From assembly GCF_000194625.1 (NCBI RefSeq), contig NC_015320.1:434001-498000 (forward strand): DNA of 64,000 bases. The letters run 5' to 3'. This DNA comes from Archaeoglobus veneficus SNP6. Its GTDB lineage: Archaea > Halobacteriota > Archaeoglobi > Archaeoglobales > Archaeoglobaceae. Below, one piece after another: positions 11,610 through 20,289 of this stretch. Every line of letters starts with the position of its first letter. Positions within the stretch are counted from its first letter, which is position 1. The translations under genes and the position numbers were made by a program. The notes under the pieces were generated by a model. It searched no databases. It saw only the letters and a program-made list of their open reading frames with translations, and was not told the origin of the DNA.

Positions 11610-12500
11610 ATGGCGTGGATAAGGGATACTGGCCTGACCATCAGAATGTTCGCAACCATGGCGCTACTTGCCCTCGTCTATCTTGCATTTCTCAGCATAC
11701 TCTATGCCTACGGAATCGACATAACGTTCATAGCACTCTTTGCAGGCTTTTTCCTCTTCATGCAGTACTACTACTCCGATAAGCTCGTACTCCTTGCAAG
11801 TGGAGCAAGAATTGTGAGCGAAAGCGAGGCCCCAGAACTGTATGCGATGGTTCGCAGGCTTGCAATGAACGCAGGCTTGCCCATGCCAAGGGTTGCAATT
11901 GTCGATTCACCTGTCCCCAACGCGTTCGCAACTGGTAGAAACCCGAAGAATGCTGTCGTTGCCGTCACTACTGGCCTGCTGCGAACTCTCAACCGGGAAG
12001 AGCTCGAAGCTGTGCTCGGCCACGAATTGAGCCACATAAAGAACCGCGATGTAATGGTTTTAACGATTGCAAGCTTCATATCCACGATAGCCTGGTTCAT
12101 AATGCGCTGGGCGATGTTCATGGGAATGTGGGGTGGATACAGCGATAGAAGGGAGAACAACCTTGCACCGCTCGCCATATTCGCGGTCTCGGCAATAGTC
12201 TGGTTCGTGAGCTTTCTGCTCATTAGAGCATTGAGCCGCTACCGTGAGTTTGCGGCCGATGCAGGCAGTGCATTGCTTACGAGAAATCCAAAAGCGTTAA
12301 TCTCTGCTTTGCTGAAAATCAGCGGCAGGATGGACAGGTTAAGTCCAAACACCAAGAAGGAAGTTGAGGGACTCAATGCGTTCTTCATAATTCCTGCGAT
12401 AAGCGGAGAGAGCTTGCTCTCCCTATTCTCAACACATCCACCAATAGAGAAGCGCATAGAAAGGCTGGAGAAACTTTCGAGAGAGTTCGGTCTTTATTAG
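11610..12500 (+). CDS. htpX: M48-family membrane zinc protease HtpX
   Basis: A 296-residue membrane metallopeptidase. Two hydrophobic segments (about 12-32 and 36-55) precede the catalytic domain; the zinc motif HELSH is at residues 138-142 and the third ligand lies in RYREFAADAGSALL. Two further hydrophobic stretches (about 150-170 and 185-205) follow. Family role: membrane protein quality control. It is a single gene with its own apparent leaderless promoter. Confidence 0.94.
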   Translation: MAWIRDTGLTIRMFATMALLALVYLAFLSILYAYGIDITFIALFAGFFLFMQYYYSDKLVLLASGARIVSESEAPELYAMVRRLAMNAGLPMPRVAIVDSPVPNAFATGRNPKNAVVAVTTGLLRTLNREELEAVLGHELSHIKNRDVMVLTIASFISTIAWFIMRWAMFMGMWGGYSDRRENNLAPLAIFAVSAIVWFVSFLLIRALSRYREFAADAGSALLTRNPKALISALLKISGRMDRLSPNTKKEVEGLNAFFIIPAISGESLLSLFSTHPPIEKRIERLEKLSREFGLY

Positions 12501-12578
12501 GGTTTATAATGTACTATATTTATTTAACTTTGCTAAAATTGTAGCAACATTTATTTCCACTTCTTTTTAAGATGTTTT

Positions 12579-13631
12579 ATGCCAAGACTTATGATTGCTG
12601 AACTCCCGCTCATCGTTGAAATCAGCGAGAAAGCGAGGAAAATCGTGGGCGAAGTTCTCGAAAGTCTGGGGATTTCGGCTGCCGTTTTGCTGACTGGCCA
12701 CAAGAGCTACGAACTCGTAGGAGCGAAAATAGAGGAGAGGATTGGTGATAAGATCCTCAACCGCTTCTTCATCGAGAGACCAAGTATGGGGGAGGTGAGG
12801 CGAATTGAGATGAGCCTCAGCTACAGCGATGTTGACTGTGTTATCGGCATTGGGGGAGGAAAGGTTCTCGACGTTGCGAAGGTTCTCGCTTCTGAGATGA
12901 ACGTAACCCTCGTTAACCTGCCGACAGTTGCATCCCACGACGGGATAGCTTCCCCGCTTGCGAGCTTCAAGGAGAACGGAAAGCCTGTCTCGATATCGAC
13001 GAAGCCTCCAACTGCGGTGCTTGCAGACCTCGTAATTCTCAGGCACAGCCCCATCCGATTACTCCGTTCGGGTTTTGGTGACCTTGTTTCAAACGTAACG
13101 GCTGTTAAGGACTGGAAGCTCGCAAAGGAGAAGAAGGGGGATGCGTTCAATGAGGTGGCTGCGAGCATGGCTGTCATGCCCGCAAATTTACTGCTGAACA
13201 GTGACAGGCTCGATCTAAGGGGGAGCGACGTGGAGATGCTCGTAAGGGGGCTTATACTCAGTGGAGTTGCAATAGCAATTGCGGGAAGCAGCAGGCCAGC
13301 AAGCGGGGCAGAGCACAAGTTCAGTCACGCTCTGGACTACTTAGGATATGGAAACGGGACGCACGGCGAACAGGTGGGAATCGGGACGATAATCATGGAG
13401 TACCTTCACGAGAAGCACTATGGAATTGGTGACTGGGAGAGGGTCAAGCAGGCTCTTGAGAAGATTCAGGCTCCCACAACTGCAAAGGAGATAGGCCTGA
13501 CGAGAGAGCAGGTAATAGAAGCACTGATGTACGCTAAAAGAATAAGGAGGAAGAGGTACACGATTCTCGAAGACGTGAACCCCACAAAGGATGAACTTGA
13601 GGTGGTTTTGAACAAGACCGGTGTGGCGTGA
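12579..13631 (+). CDS. egsA: sn-glycerol-1-phosphate dehydrogenase
   Basis: A 350-residue enzyme that reduces dihydroxyacetone phosphate to sn-glycerol-1-phosphate, the first step of archaeal ether-lipid synthesis. The nucleotide site is CVIGIGGGKVLDVAK, followed by LPTVASHDGIASPLAS. The zinc ligands are expected in the GFGDLVSN, EHKFSHALDY and GTHGEQVGIG segments. A TATA-like stretch (TACTATATTTATT, about 12512-12524) lies upstream. The end overlaps a GTG that could start the next gene, so the two are likely one transcript. Confidence 0.96.
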   Translation: MPRLMIAELPLIVEISEKARKIVGEVLESLGISAAVLLTGHKSYELVGAKIEERIGDKILNRFFIERPSMGEVRRIEMSLSYSDVDCVIGIGGGKVLDVAKVLASEMNVTLVNLPTVASHDGIASPLASFKENGKPVSISTKPPTAVLADLVILRHSPIRLLRSGFGDLVSNVTAVKDWKLAKEKKGDAFNEVAASMAVMPANLLLNSDRLDLRGSDVEMLVRGLILSGVAIAIAGSSRPASGAEHKFSHALDYLGYGNGTHGEQVGIGTIIMEYLHEKHYGIGDWERVKQALEKIQAPTTAKEIGLTREQVIEALMYAKRIRRKRYTILEDVNPTKDELEVVLNKTGVA

Positions 13632-13640
13632 ACTCTGTGC

Positions 13641-13647
13641 GGAGGTG
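13641..13647 (+). promoter_or_regulatory. Ribosome-binding site deciding the start of the HhH-GPD-like gene
   Basis: A strong GGAGGTG lies 4 bases before the ATG at 13652. It favours that ATG over the upstream GTG at 13628, which overlaps the egsA stop. Confidence 0.6.
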
Positions 13648-13651
13648 CAGA

Positions 13652-14332
13652 ATGCTTAAGAGGCTCATTGACACGTACATGGCCCTGATCCCTGAACTTC
13701 CGCGCTACTGCGACAGATGCCTCGAAACGAGGAGGTGGAATGGTAGTGTAGTGCTCATGGTTGTCGATGCAGCCTTCACGTCCGTTGGTCTGAACTACTT
13801 TAATGCCGTCGTGCCCAAGGTCATGGAGTTCCGGGATAAATTCGTGAAAACAGGGAACATTACCTGCCTCGAAGAACTGGCGAGGGCTGAAAAAGAGCTA
13901 TTTTCAGTATGGAGAAATGCAAGGTCTGTTAGAGCTGCGATGGAGATCGCAGAAGTGCTTTCAGAATTTGGCGGTGATGATAGAACTGCATTCAGAAGGT
14001 GGGCTGCTGAAGCGAAACTCGAGGAGTGGAGGAAGGATCCGGTGGGAAGGATAAAGGGCGTGGGTATAAACACGTTTCAGTACCTCAGGATGATGGGAGG
14101 CATTGACACCGTTATGCCTGACAAGATTGTAAAGAGGGTAATAAACGGCATACTCGTCAAAGCGGGAGAGGAGCCAGTGACGTCGGACATACCATTTGTA
14201 AAAAAAGTTCACGAGATCGCTGCTATTACTGGTTACAGGCCAATAGAACTCTGTCTGATGACGTGGCTTGTAGAAGAGGGTAAAGACGGGCTGAGGGTTA
14301 AGAAGCACAGCAGGATTCTGGAGGAGATTTAA
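13652..14332 (+). CDS. HhH-GPD-like (DNA glycosylase superfamily) protein
   Basis: A 226-residue mostly helical protein. Near residue 135 it has a helix-hairpin-helix-like segment (RIKGVGINTFQYLRMMGG) followed by an Asp (DTVMPDKIVKRV) where HhH-GPD glycosylases carry their catalytic Asp. No four-Cys iron-sulfur cluster motif is seen. The resemblance to DNA glycosylases is by pattern only; activity is not shown. It lies 20 bases after egsA, probably cotranscribed, though no functional link with lipid synthesis is obvious. Confidence 0.6.
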   Translation: MLKRLIDTYMALIPELPRYCDRCLETRRWNGSVVLMVVDAAFTSVGLNYFNAVVPKVMEFRDKFVKTGNITCLEELARAEKELFSVWRNARSVRAAMEIAEVLSEFGGDDRTAFRRWAAEAKLEEWRKDPVGRIKGVGINTFQYLRMMGGIDTVMPDKIVKRVINGILVKAGEEPVTSDIPFVKKVHEIAAITGYRPIELCLMTWLVEEGKDGLRVKKHSRILEEI

Positions 14333-14363
14333 AAATTTCGAAATATATTGCAATGATTTCGAG

Positions 14364-14382
14364 AATTATTTTTATTTTTTTG
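14364..14382 (+). terminator. T-rich terminator candidate
   Basis: A run of T-rich sequence (ATTATTTTTATTTTTTTG) lies 30-50 bases after the stop of the HhH-GPD-like gene and before the fqo operon, consistent with an archaeal oligo-T terminator. Confidence 0.45.
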
Positions 14383-14565
14383 TTATATCACTTTAGACTA
14401 TAATCAAACTCCGTGAAATTGCCAGGCACGCCAGAGGTTATTGTCTGCAAATTTACAGAAATTCGAGCCACACAACTTAAAACCGAGCGTCAGGAATGTC
14501 TTTGAATTGATAAAAGGTATCTCCACCGGCCACCTGACGGTAGCGGAAGAGTGAAAATAGTAAGA

Positions 14566-14580
14566 TTTATTAATTTAAAT
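14566..14580 (+). promoter_or_regulatory. TATA box of the fqo operon
   Basis: The A/T box TTTATTAATTTAAAT is centred about 25 bases before the fqoJ ATG, predicting initiation at or very near the start codon. The rest of the 264-base gap between 14333 and 14596 shows no gene or clear structure. Confidence 0.5.
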
Positions 14581-14596
14581 CTTTAGATGCCAGCGC

Positions 14597-15067
14597 ATGG
14601 ACATGATAACGTTATCTTTGCTGGCGATGTGCGGTGTTGCTGTACTAACTGCTTTGGCCGCTCTATTAACGAAAGACAACTTCTACGCAGCGCTTTACAT
14701 GTCCGTTACACTGCTCGTCATTGCCGGAGTATATGCGCTTTACAACGTACAACCGGTTTTCATTCTCATTGCCTTCATCTTCGTCGGAGCCGTCGGAGCC
14801 GTTACGGTTGCGCTCGCAGCGACCTACCGTACCTTTGAGCCGAAGCTGAACCTCGACTACGCCTGGGCAATACCCACCATTGTTACAATAGCTGTTTTGG
14901 GCTTTTCTCTGTACAGCTATGTCAGGTACGGTGTTGACGTGGCGTACACCGATGTGGCAGTGGCAGTATTCTCATCGGACTACGTCCTCCTTGCGATGTT
15001 CTTCATATCCCTCGCGATTCTGCTCATGATGTCTGTGGTTAAATTCGTCAGGAGGGAGGGTGCATGA
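14597..15067 (+). CDS. fqoJ: F420H2:quinone oxidoreductase subunit J
   Basis: A 156-residue membrane subunit homologous to complex I NuoJ, with five hydrophobic helices and the characteristic helix-3 AFIFVGAVGAVTVALAA. It is part of the membrane arm that couples electron transfer from F420H2 to the quinone with ion translocation. First gene of the eleven-gene fqo operon; it overlaps fqoK by 4 bases. Confidence 0.9.
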   Translation: MDMITLSLLAMCGVAVLTALAALLTKDNFYAALYMSVTLLVIAGVYALYNVQPVFILIAFIFVGAVGAVTVALAATYRTFEPKLNLDYAWAIPTIVTIAVLGFSLYSYVRYGVDVAYTDVAVAVFSSDYVLLAMFFISLAILLMMSVVKFVRREGA

Positions 15068-15369
15068 TAGCGATAGTCCTCATAGCCTCTGCTGCAATTC
15101 TGCTGATTGGCTACCTTATGGCCATGTCGAGCAGAGACCTTGTTAGACTGCTCATTTCCCTCGAGCTCATGTTTGGAGCGGTTTTTCTTGCGCTGTTTCC
15201 CCTCTTCTCGATACCTGAGCTTTCGACGATTGCTTTTGGAATAGCCGTCCTGACGATCTTCACGAGCGGTGGAGAGCTCATGATTCTCATAGCATCCATG
15301 ATCGTCTTTGACAGGCAGTTGAGGAGCATTTCGACGGATGAGGTTACAGCTGGAGGTGACAGAATATGA
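15064..15369 (+). CDS. fqoK: F420H2:quinone oxidoreductase subunit K
   Basis: A 101-residue, three-helix protein with the NuoK signature: Glu in LLISLELMFGAVFLAL and a second buried Glu in TSGGELMILIASMI, both conserved in the proton path of complex I. Overlaps fqoJ and fqoM by 4 bases each. Confidence 0.92.
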   Translation: MIAIVLIASAAILLIGYLMAMSSRDLVRLLISLELMFGAVFLALFPLFSIPELSTIAFGIAVLTIFTSGGELMILIASMIVFDRQLRSISTDEVTAGGDRI

Positions 15370-16793
15370 TTCTCGAGTTTTTGCTGATCCCCCTGATTGC
15401 AGCGTTTATAACGCCCTTCTTCAGGCCAAAGGCAGCAACGGGTATTTCGACCGTCGCATTTCTGATACCCTTTGGATTTACTCTCTACGGCCTGGCAACG
15501 AACATGGTAGTTGAGGAAAAGCTCATTGACATCGTGAAACCCATAGGAACGTTCTACCTGCTCGGTGATCAGATAGCCTTTGCCTTCGGACTTGCAGTGT
15601 GCATCGTTTCTGCGATGGTTGCCCTCTATTCTCTTCCATACATGGTTCACAGATTCGAGGAGATGAACTACGACGTGGAGCAGGAGTTCAGGAAGTACAT
15701 TTTCCTATACAACCTCTATGCGGCATCGATGCTGTGGCTCGTTTTCAGCGGTAACTTCATTCTGCTGTACATATTCCTTGAAGTTTCCCTCCTTGCGTCG
15801 TTCCTTCTCATCTACATGTACGGTTACGGCAACAGGCGGTGGGTGGCAACCCTGTACTTCATCTGGACACACATAGCCGGTATGCTTGCGCTCATAGGCT
15901 TCCTGATGACAGCCTTCGATAACCAGAGCCTTGCTTTCAACGAAATTGCGAGGATCGGCTTTGTGGCGTGGCTTCTGATATTCCTCGGAATGATAATCAA
16001 GCTTCCCGGCCTGGGTCCGCACATATGGCTTCCGTGGGCTCATGCTGAAGCTCCAACACCTGTTAGTGCCCTCCTGAGCCCGCTCACAGTCGGCCTTGGA
16101 GCGTATGTCATTCTGAGGGTCTACATGATAGACCCGTGGTTCGTTAAGGAATATACGGTTCCAATATTCATTTACGGTGTTGTCTCGAGCATATACGCGG
16201 GCTTTGCGGTATTCAAGCAGAACGACTACAAGCGTTTGCTCGCGTATTCTACAGTTTCGCAGATGGGGTACTGCCTGATTGCCCTCTGCCTGGGAACGTA
16301 CGGGATCATGGGAATCATAATCCAGTACATATCGCACGCGTTCGGAAAGGCAATCCTCTTCATGACCGCAGGTGGAATTATCGCTCTCTACCATGGCCTG
16401 AGAGACATAACGAAGATGGGAGGCATGCACGAATATGTGCCAACAATAAGCAACGCTGCGCTGATAGGCTTCATGAACCTGAGTGGTGTACTTGCGGTCG
16501 GCATGTTCGGCGAGTTCTTCATTCTGAAGGGAATCGTGGACACCATGGGCTTCAACATTCCTGCGATAATTTCAGTGATAGTGGTCTTCATAATATCCGG
16601 TCTTTACAGCTTCTATACCCTCAGGAGGATTTACTACGGCACTCCGAGAGGGTACGAGAAGGCAAGGGTACCAAGGCTGCTTGACATGCCCCTTTACGTT
16701 ATCGGTGTGATTTCAGTGATATTCATCTTCCCGCCGCTTGCACCGCTGCTCCTGAACGCGCTTAAAGTTGGCCTGGGAGGTGTGGTTCCATGA
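15366..16793 (+). CDS. fqoM: F420H2:quinone oxidoreductase subunit M (antiporter-like)
   Basis: A 475-residue antiporter-like membrane subunit of the NuoM type, about 14 helices. The family motif is GLGPHIWLPWAHAEAPTPVSALLS, with the conserved Lys on the preceding helix (GMIIKLPG) and the Glu in YIFLEVSLL. It forms one of three proton channels in the membrane arm. Gene order M before L is the one described for Archaeoglobus fqo. It overlaps fqoL by 4 bases. Confidence 0.9.
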   Translation: MILEFLLIPLIAAFITPFFRPKAATGISTVAFLIPFGFTLYGLATNMVVEEKLIDIVKPIGTFYLLGDQIAFAFGLAVCIVSAMVALYSLPYMVHRFEEMNYDVEQEFRKYIFLYNLYAASMLWLVFSGNFILLYIFLEVSLLASFLLIYMYGYGNRRWVATLYFIWTHIAGMLALIGFLMTAFDNQSLAFNEIARIGFVAWLLIFLGMIIKLPGLGPHIWLPWAHAEAPTPVSALLSPLTVGLGAYVILRVYMIDPWFVKEYTVPIFIYGVVSSIYAGFAVFKQNDYKRLLAYSTVSQMGYCLIALCLGTYGIMGIIIQYISHAFGKAILFMTAGGIIALYHGLRDITKMGGMHEYVPTISNAALIGFMNLSGVLAVGMFGEFFILKGIVDTMGFNIPAIISVIVVFIISGLYSFYTLRRIYYGTPRGYEKARVPRLLDMPLYVIGVISVIFIFPPLAPLLLNALKVGLGGVVP

Positions 16794-18697
16794 TAGAGTA
16801 CGAAATACCCCTCCTCTTCATTGCTCCCGTGCTGTGCAGCCTGCCGATAGCCTTCGCGTGGGTTTACAGCCCTGGGGCTGAATGGGCGAGAAGGCTGCCT
16901 GTGCTTTCAGTCTTCGGACTATTCATATCTCTCGTCATAGCCCTCCACATCCTGTTTGCGTTCCCTGAGGGGCGATATACCATATACTGGCTGCCCGAGT
17001 ACAACATCAACTTCGTGTTTATCTTTGACTACCTGAGCAAGTATATGGGTGCTCTGACGGCATTCATAGCCTTCCTGATCGGCGTTTACGGCCTCGAGTA
17101 CATGAAGCATGACTACAGACTCGGCTGGTACTGGTTCTTCTTCAACATGTTCACCGCTTCGATGCTCCTCGTTGTTTACAGCGACAACCTGATGATGCTC
17201 CTGATAGGATGGGAAGGCCTTGGCCTCGCATCCTGGGGTCTTATTGGTCACTGGTTCAGGGATGACGACGAGATTGCGTACGTTGGTGTTGTGGGCAGAA
17301 AGGTTGGACCATTAAACATGTACTGGCCGCCCAGCTTCGGCGGGTGGAGGGCCATTTCAACGATAAGAGTTGGGGACATGCCGATGTTCTTTGCCATAGC
17401 GGCAATTTATGCTCTCACAGGCAACCTTGACATCTCCCAGATTCACTGGGCGGAGTTGTTCCACAGAATTGGCTACGCGGGAACAATATTACTCGTTATA
17501 TGCTTCCTGATGGGTCCATTCACGAAGTCCGCTCAGCTCCCCTTCAGTGAGTGGCTGATGACGGCCATGACTGGCCCAACTACAGTCAGCGCGTTGCTCC
17601 ACTCGGCAACGATGGTTGCTGCTGGAACGTACCTCTTCATGAGGCTGAGCTGGTACATGCAGCCCTGGAACATGCACCATGTGCCGGGTGTTGAAACGCT
17701 CTACCTGTTCATACTCTTCCTCGGCCTCTGTTCAGCTCTCTATGGTGCAACAGTTGCTACAGGCTGCCTTGAGAGGAAAGTTCTGCTTGCAGCCTCGACA
17801 ATGTCGAGTCTCGGCCTGATGTTTGGATGTGCCGCAGCGAGCTTCTGGGTTGGAAAGCTCGCATTACTCGTTGCATTCTGGTACCTGATAACGCACGCGT
17901 TCGCAAAGGCAACACTCTTCCTCGTTGCCGGCCACCTCATACATGCCACTCACGACAGGTTCTGCAGTGGAGATCTGGAGCTTGCAAAGAAGATGAAAGT
18001 GGCTTTTGCAGCAACGATATTCGCAACTGTAACGCTTGCAGGCATTCCACCGCTCACTGCCTACTGGGTCAAGTCCGCAATGGATGAGGTGCTGCATCAC
18101 TTAGTCCATGAGGTGGGCATGCTGCCCTTAACCATGCTGATTCTGACATCACTCGTCTATGCGGCATTCCTTGCCAAGTTCCTCAGCCTGAACTTCATAA
18201 AAGGTCCGAAGTACCACCTGCACCTCCACGGCGAGAAGCTGATGCCTCTTGCTTACGCAACGATGGTTTCGATGCTGGCAGTACTGCTCTACCTGATTCT
18301 TGCGGGCAAGGAGCATGTTGCAGCCCACTTCGTTGAGATGGGTTATGTACAGTCGTCATTCATGGTTGGTCTGGGAGTTACGGCAACGTATGCGATAGCT
18401 CTCTACAAGCCGAGAATCCAGGCTCTCTCGAAGCTCGGAACCTTCCTGAGTGATAGGATGTATCTGCCATTCCTCAACGACTACATAGTGCCGAAGATCG
18501 GCTGGGCCATTGCATGGCTTGTAGGCTGGGGCAATGCAGCCATCGACTGGTTCTGTCATGTTGGAATTCCAACGGCATTCAACAACCTCTCCAAGAGCAT
18601 AAGGTCGATCCAGGTCGGATATCTCAGGGTTTACATGAAGATAGCTCTCGGCTTTGTGATGCTGGCAATTGTGGTTTCGATGATAGGGTGGTGGTAA
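16790..18697 (+). CDS. fqoL: F420H2:quinone oxidoreductase subunit L (antiporter-like)
   Basis: The largest membrane subunit, 635 residues, NuoL-like: LIGWEGLGLASWGLIGHWF carries the conserved Glu, and FTKSAQLPFSEWLMTAMTGP plus TTVSALLHSATMVAAG carry the Lys and His of the proton path. The C-terminal part is long and hydrophobic as in NuoL, where a lateral helix reaches along the arm. It ends one base before the fqoN start. Confidence 0.92.
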   Translation: MIEYEIPLLFIAPVLCSLPIAFAWVYSPGAEWARRLPVLSVFGLFISLVIALHILFAFPEGRYTIYWLPEYNINFVFIFDYLSKYMGALTAFIAFLIGVYGLEYMKHDYRLGWYWFFFNMFTASMLLVVYSDNLMMLLIGWEGLGLASWGLIGHWFRDDDEIAYVGVVGRKVGPLNMYWPPSFGGWRAISTIRVGDMPMFFAIAAIYALTGNLDISQIHWAELFHRIGYAGTILLVICFLMGPFTKSAQLPFSEWLMTAMTGPTTVSALLHSATMVAAGTYLFMRLSWYMQPWNMHHVPGVETLYLFILFLGLCSALYGATVATGCLERKVLLAASTMSSLGLMFGCAAASFWVGKLALLVAFWYLITHAFAKATLFLVAGHLIHATHDRFCSGDLELAKKMKVAFAATIFATVTLAGIPPLTAYWVKSAMDEVLHHLVHEVGMLPLTMLILTSLVYAAFLAKFLSLNFIKGPKYHLHLHGEKLMPLAYATMVSMLAVLLYLILAGKEHVAAHFVEMGYVQSSFMVGLGVTATYAIALYKPRIQALSKLGTFLSDRMYLPFLNDYIVPKIGWAIAWLVGWGNAAIDWFCHVGIPTAFNNLSKSIRSIQVGYLRVYMKIALGFVMLAIVVSMIGWW

Positions 18698-18698
18698 A

Positions 18699-19922
18699 AT
18701 GGAGCCCATAATAATCGCATCCATACTCCTGCTGACAGTTGGAGCAGCCGTGTCGTTGAAGAGCGTAAAAGGGTCGATACTCGCCTGTGTTGCAGCCCTT
18801 GCAATGACGCTGCTGACACCGAGCATAGATGTGTTTCTCTATGCTCTCTTCGTCGTGGTGATAGCGCTGCTGAACATATCAAGTCTGACAGTCAGACAGA
18901 ACCAGATAACAGGAGTTGATTACTCGCTGGTTGCACTGATAGCTGTGGCGACGGTTTACATCGCGTACACGAACAATCCGGCGTTTATACTTGCAGCATT
19001 CGTCCTGGCGTCGGTTCCAACGTATGTGCTCATTATGGTTGGAGATAGGGCCAACGTGAACGTTGCAATCAAGTACATCACGTTCATGGTTCTCGCGACT
19101 GTGCTCTTTCTTATTGGAGCTCTGCTCCTCGTTTATACGAGCTACTATCCGAACGAAACACTTTACGTCCTCGGCTTCGTAATGCTGATCCTTGGCCTCG
19201 GAATGGAGGTTGGCTGCGCTCCCATGCACGAGTGGGTTCCTGACGTTTTCGCTGCAGCGGACCCACTGCCCCTTTCAGTCATAGCATCCATAACGAAGAT
19301 AGTTCCATTCGTCGCAGCATACAAGATACTGCTTCTGACTGCAAGCCCGCTCTTCTCACAACTTGCAATCTTCATAGCATTTGTGGCGGTAATCTCGATG
19401 TTCACCGGAAACATAGGTGCACTAACTGCGAAGGAAACGAGCAGGATTCTTGCGTACTCGACCGTTGCAAACATGGGTTATGTTCTTGCAACTCTCGTCG
19501 TGCTATCCAACTCTACCTACCTCTACCTTGCCTTTGCCGGAGCGTTGATGCAGCTCATCGTTAACGCTGCTGGTAAGGCTTCGCTGTTCACATCTATAAA
19601 GGTCAACGGAGCATCTACGCCCCTGATGTACCTCATAGCCCTGTCATTCATAGGCCTGCCGCCCCTGATGGGCTTCTGGTCGAAGTTCTTCATCCTGACG
19701 TCTCTCGTCGGGGCAGGCTTCGTCTGGCTCGCGTTCCTGCTCGTGGTTAATTCGGCAATATCGATACCTTACTACCTCAGGGTTGCGAAGAACCTCGCAG
19801 TTCCGACATTTCCTGGCAGGGTTACAACGATAGCACTCGTTGCAAGCGTAATAATGCTCATAACGGTCGTACCGCCGAACTGGTTTGTTGAAATGGCGAG
19901 CACACTTATAGGAGGTGTCTGA
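18699..19922 (+). CDS. fqoN: F420H2:quinone oxidoreductase subunit N (antiporter-like)
   Basis: A 407-residue NuoN-like antiporter subunit. The first helices look compact compared with bacterial NuoN (about 480 residues), so N-terminal helices appear reduced. The core is LGLGMEVGCAPMHEWVPDVF with ILAYSTVANMGYVLATLVV and FIGLPPLMGFWSKFFIL. It is the third ion channel of the arm. Confidence 0.88.
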   Translation: MEPIIIASILLLTVGAAVSLKSVKGSILACVAALAMTLLTPSIDVFLYALFVVVIALLNISSLTVRQNQITGVDYSLVALIAVATVYIAYTNNPAFILAAFVLASVPTYVLIMVGDRANVNVAIKYITFMVLATVLFLIGALLLVYTSYYPNETLYVLGFVMLILGLGMEVGCAPMHEWVPDVFAAADPLPLSVIASITKIVPFVAAYKILLLTASPLFSQLAIFIAFVAVISMFTGNIGALTAKETSRILAYSTVANMGYVLATLVVLSNSTYLYLAFAGALMQLIVNAAGKASLFTSIKVNGASTPLMYLIALSFIGLPPLMGFWSKFFILTSLVGAGFVWLAFLLVVNSAISIPYYLRVAKNLAVPTFPGRVTTIALVASVIMLITVVPPNWFVEMASTLIGGV

Positions 19923-19923
19923 A

Positions 19924-20289
19924 TTGACAGGCATTATGGATAACATAGTCATTGTTGGAATCCTGATCGGCCTCTGCATATTCATCGATGCCGTGATTGT
20001 CTTGCTTGCCAAGACTCTGACTCCCAAGAAGCCAACACCTGTAAAGACGCAGCGCTTCGAGTCCGGTAACATGCCCATCGGTATACCAAAGTACGTGCTG
20101 CCCATGCAGTACGTTGGTTTCCTGATCCTGTTCCTTGGATGCGAGCCTGTAGTAGTTCTTCTGCTGATTCTTGCCCCCCTCAGAACGGCGATTCCGCTCA
20201 TACTCCTTACGCTGCTGATGCTAATTCCGGCCATTGCGTACTCCTACCGGCTTGCATGCGAGGCTGCCTACGGGGGTGAATGTGCATGA
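19924..20289 (+). CDS. fqoA: F420H2:quinone oxidoreductase subunit A
   Basis: A three-helix NuoA homolog of 121 residues, with the conserved loop KTQRFESGNMPIG between helices 1 and 2 near the quinone cavity. Start is uncertain: a GGAGGTG sits 6 bases before a TTG at 19924; the ATG at 19936 is a second candidate and the GTG at 19915 lies inside the fqoN gene. It overlaps fqoBC in ATGA. Confidence 0.87.
   Translation: MTGIMDNIVIVGILIGLCIFIDAVIVLLAKTLTPKKPTPVKTQRFESGNMPIGIPKYVLPMQYVGFLILFLGCEPVVVLLLILAPLRTAIPLILLTLLMLIPAIAYSYRLACEAAYGGECA

Noticed and set aside
14333-14596. Possible small RNA gene in the gap before fqoJ
   Set aside because: No C/D box pair, tRNA-like fold or strong hairpin could be found; only a T-rich terminator and a TATA box are supportable.
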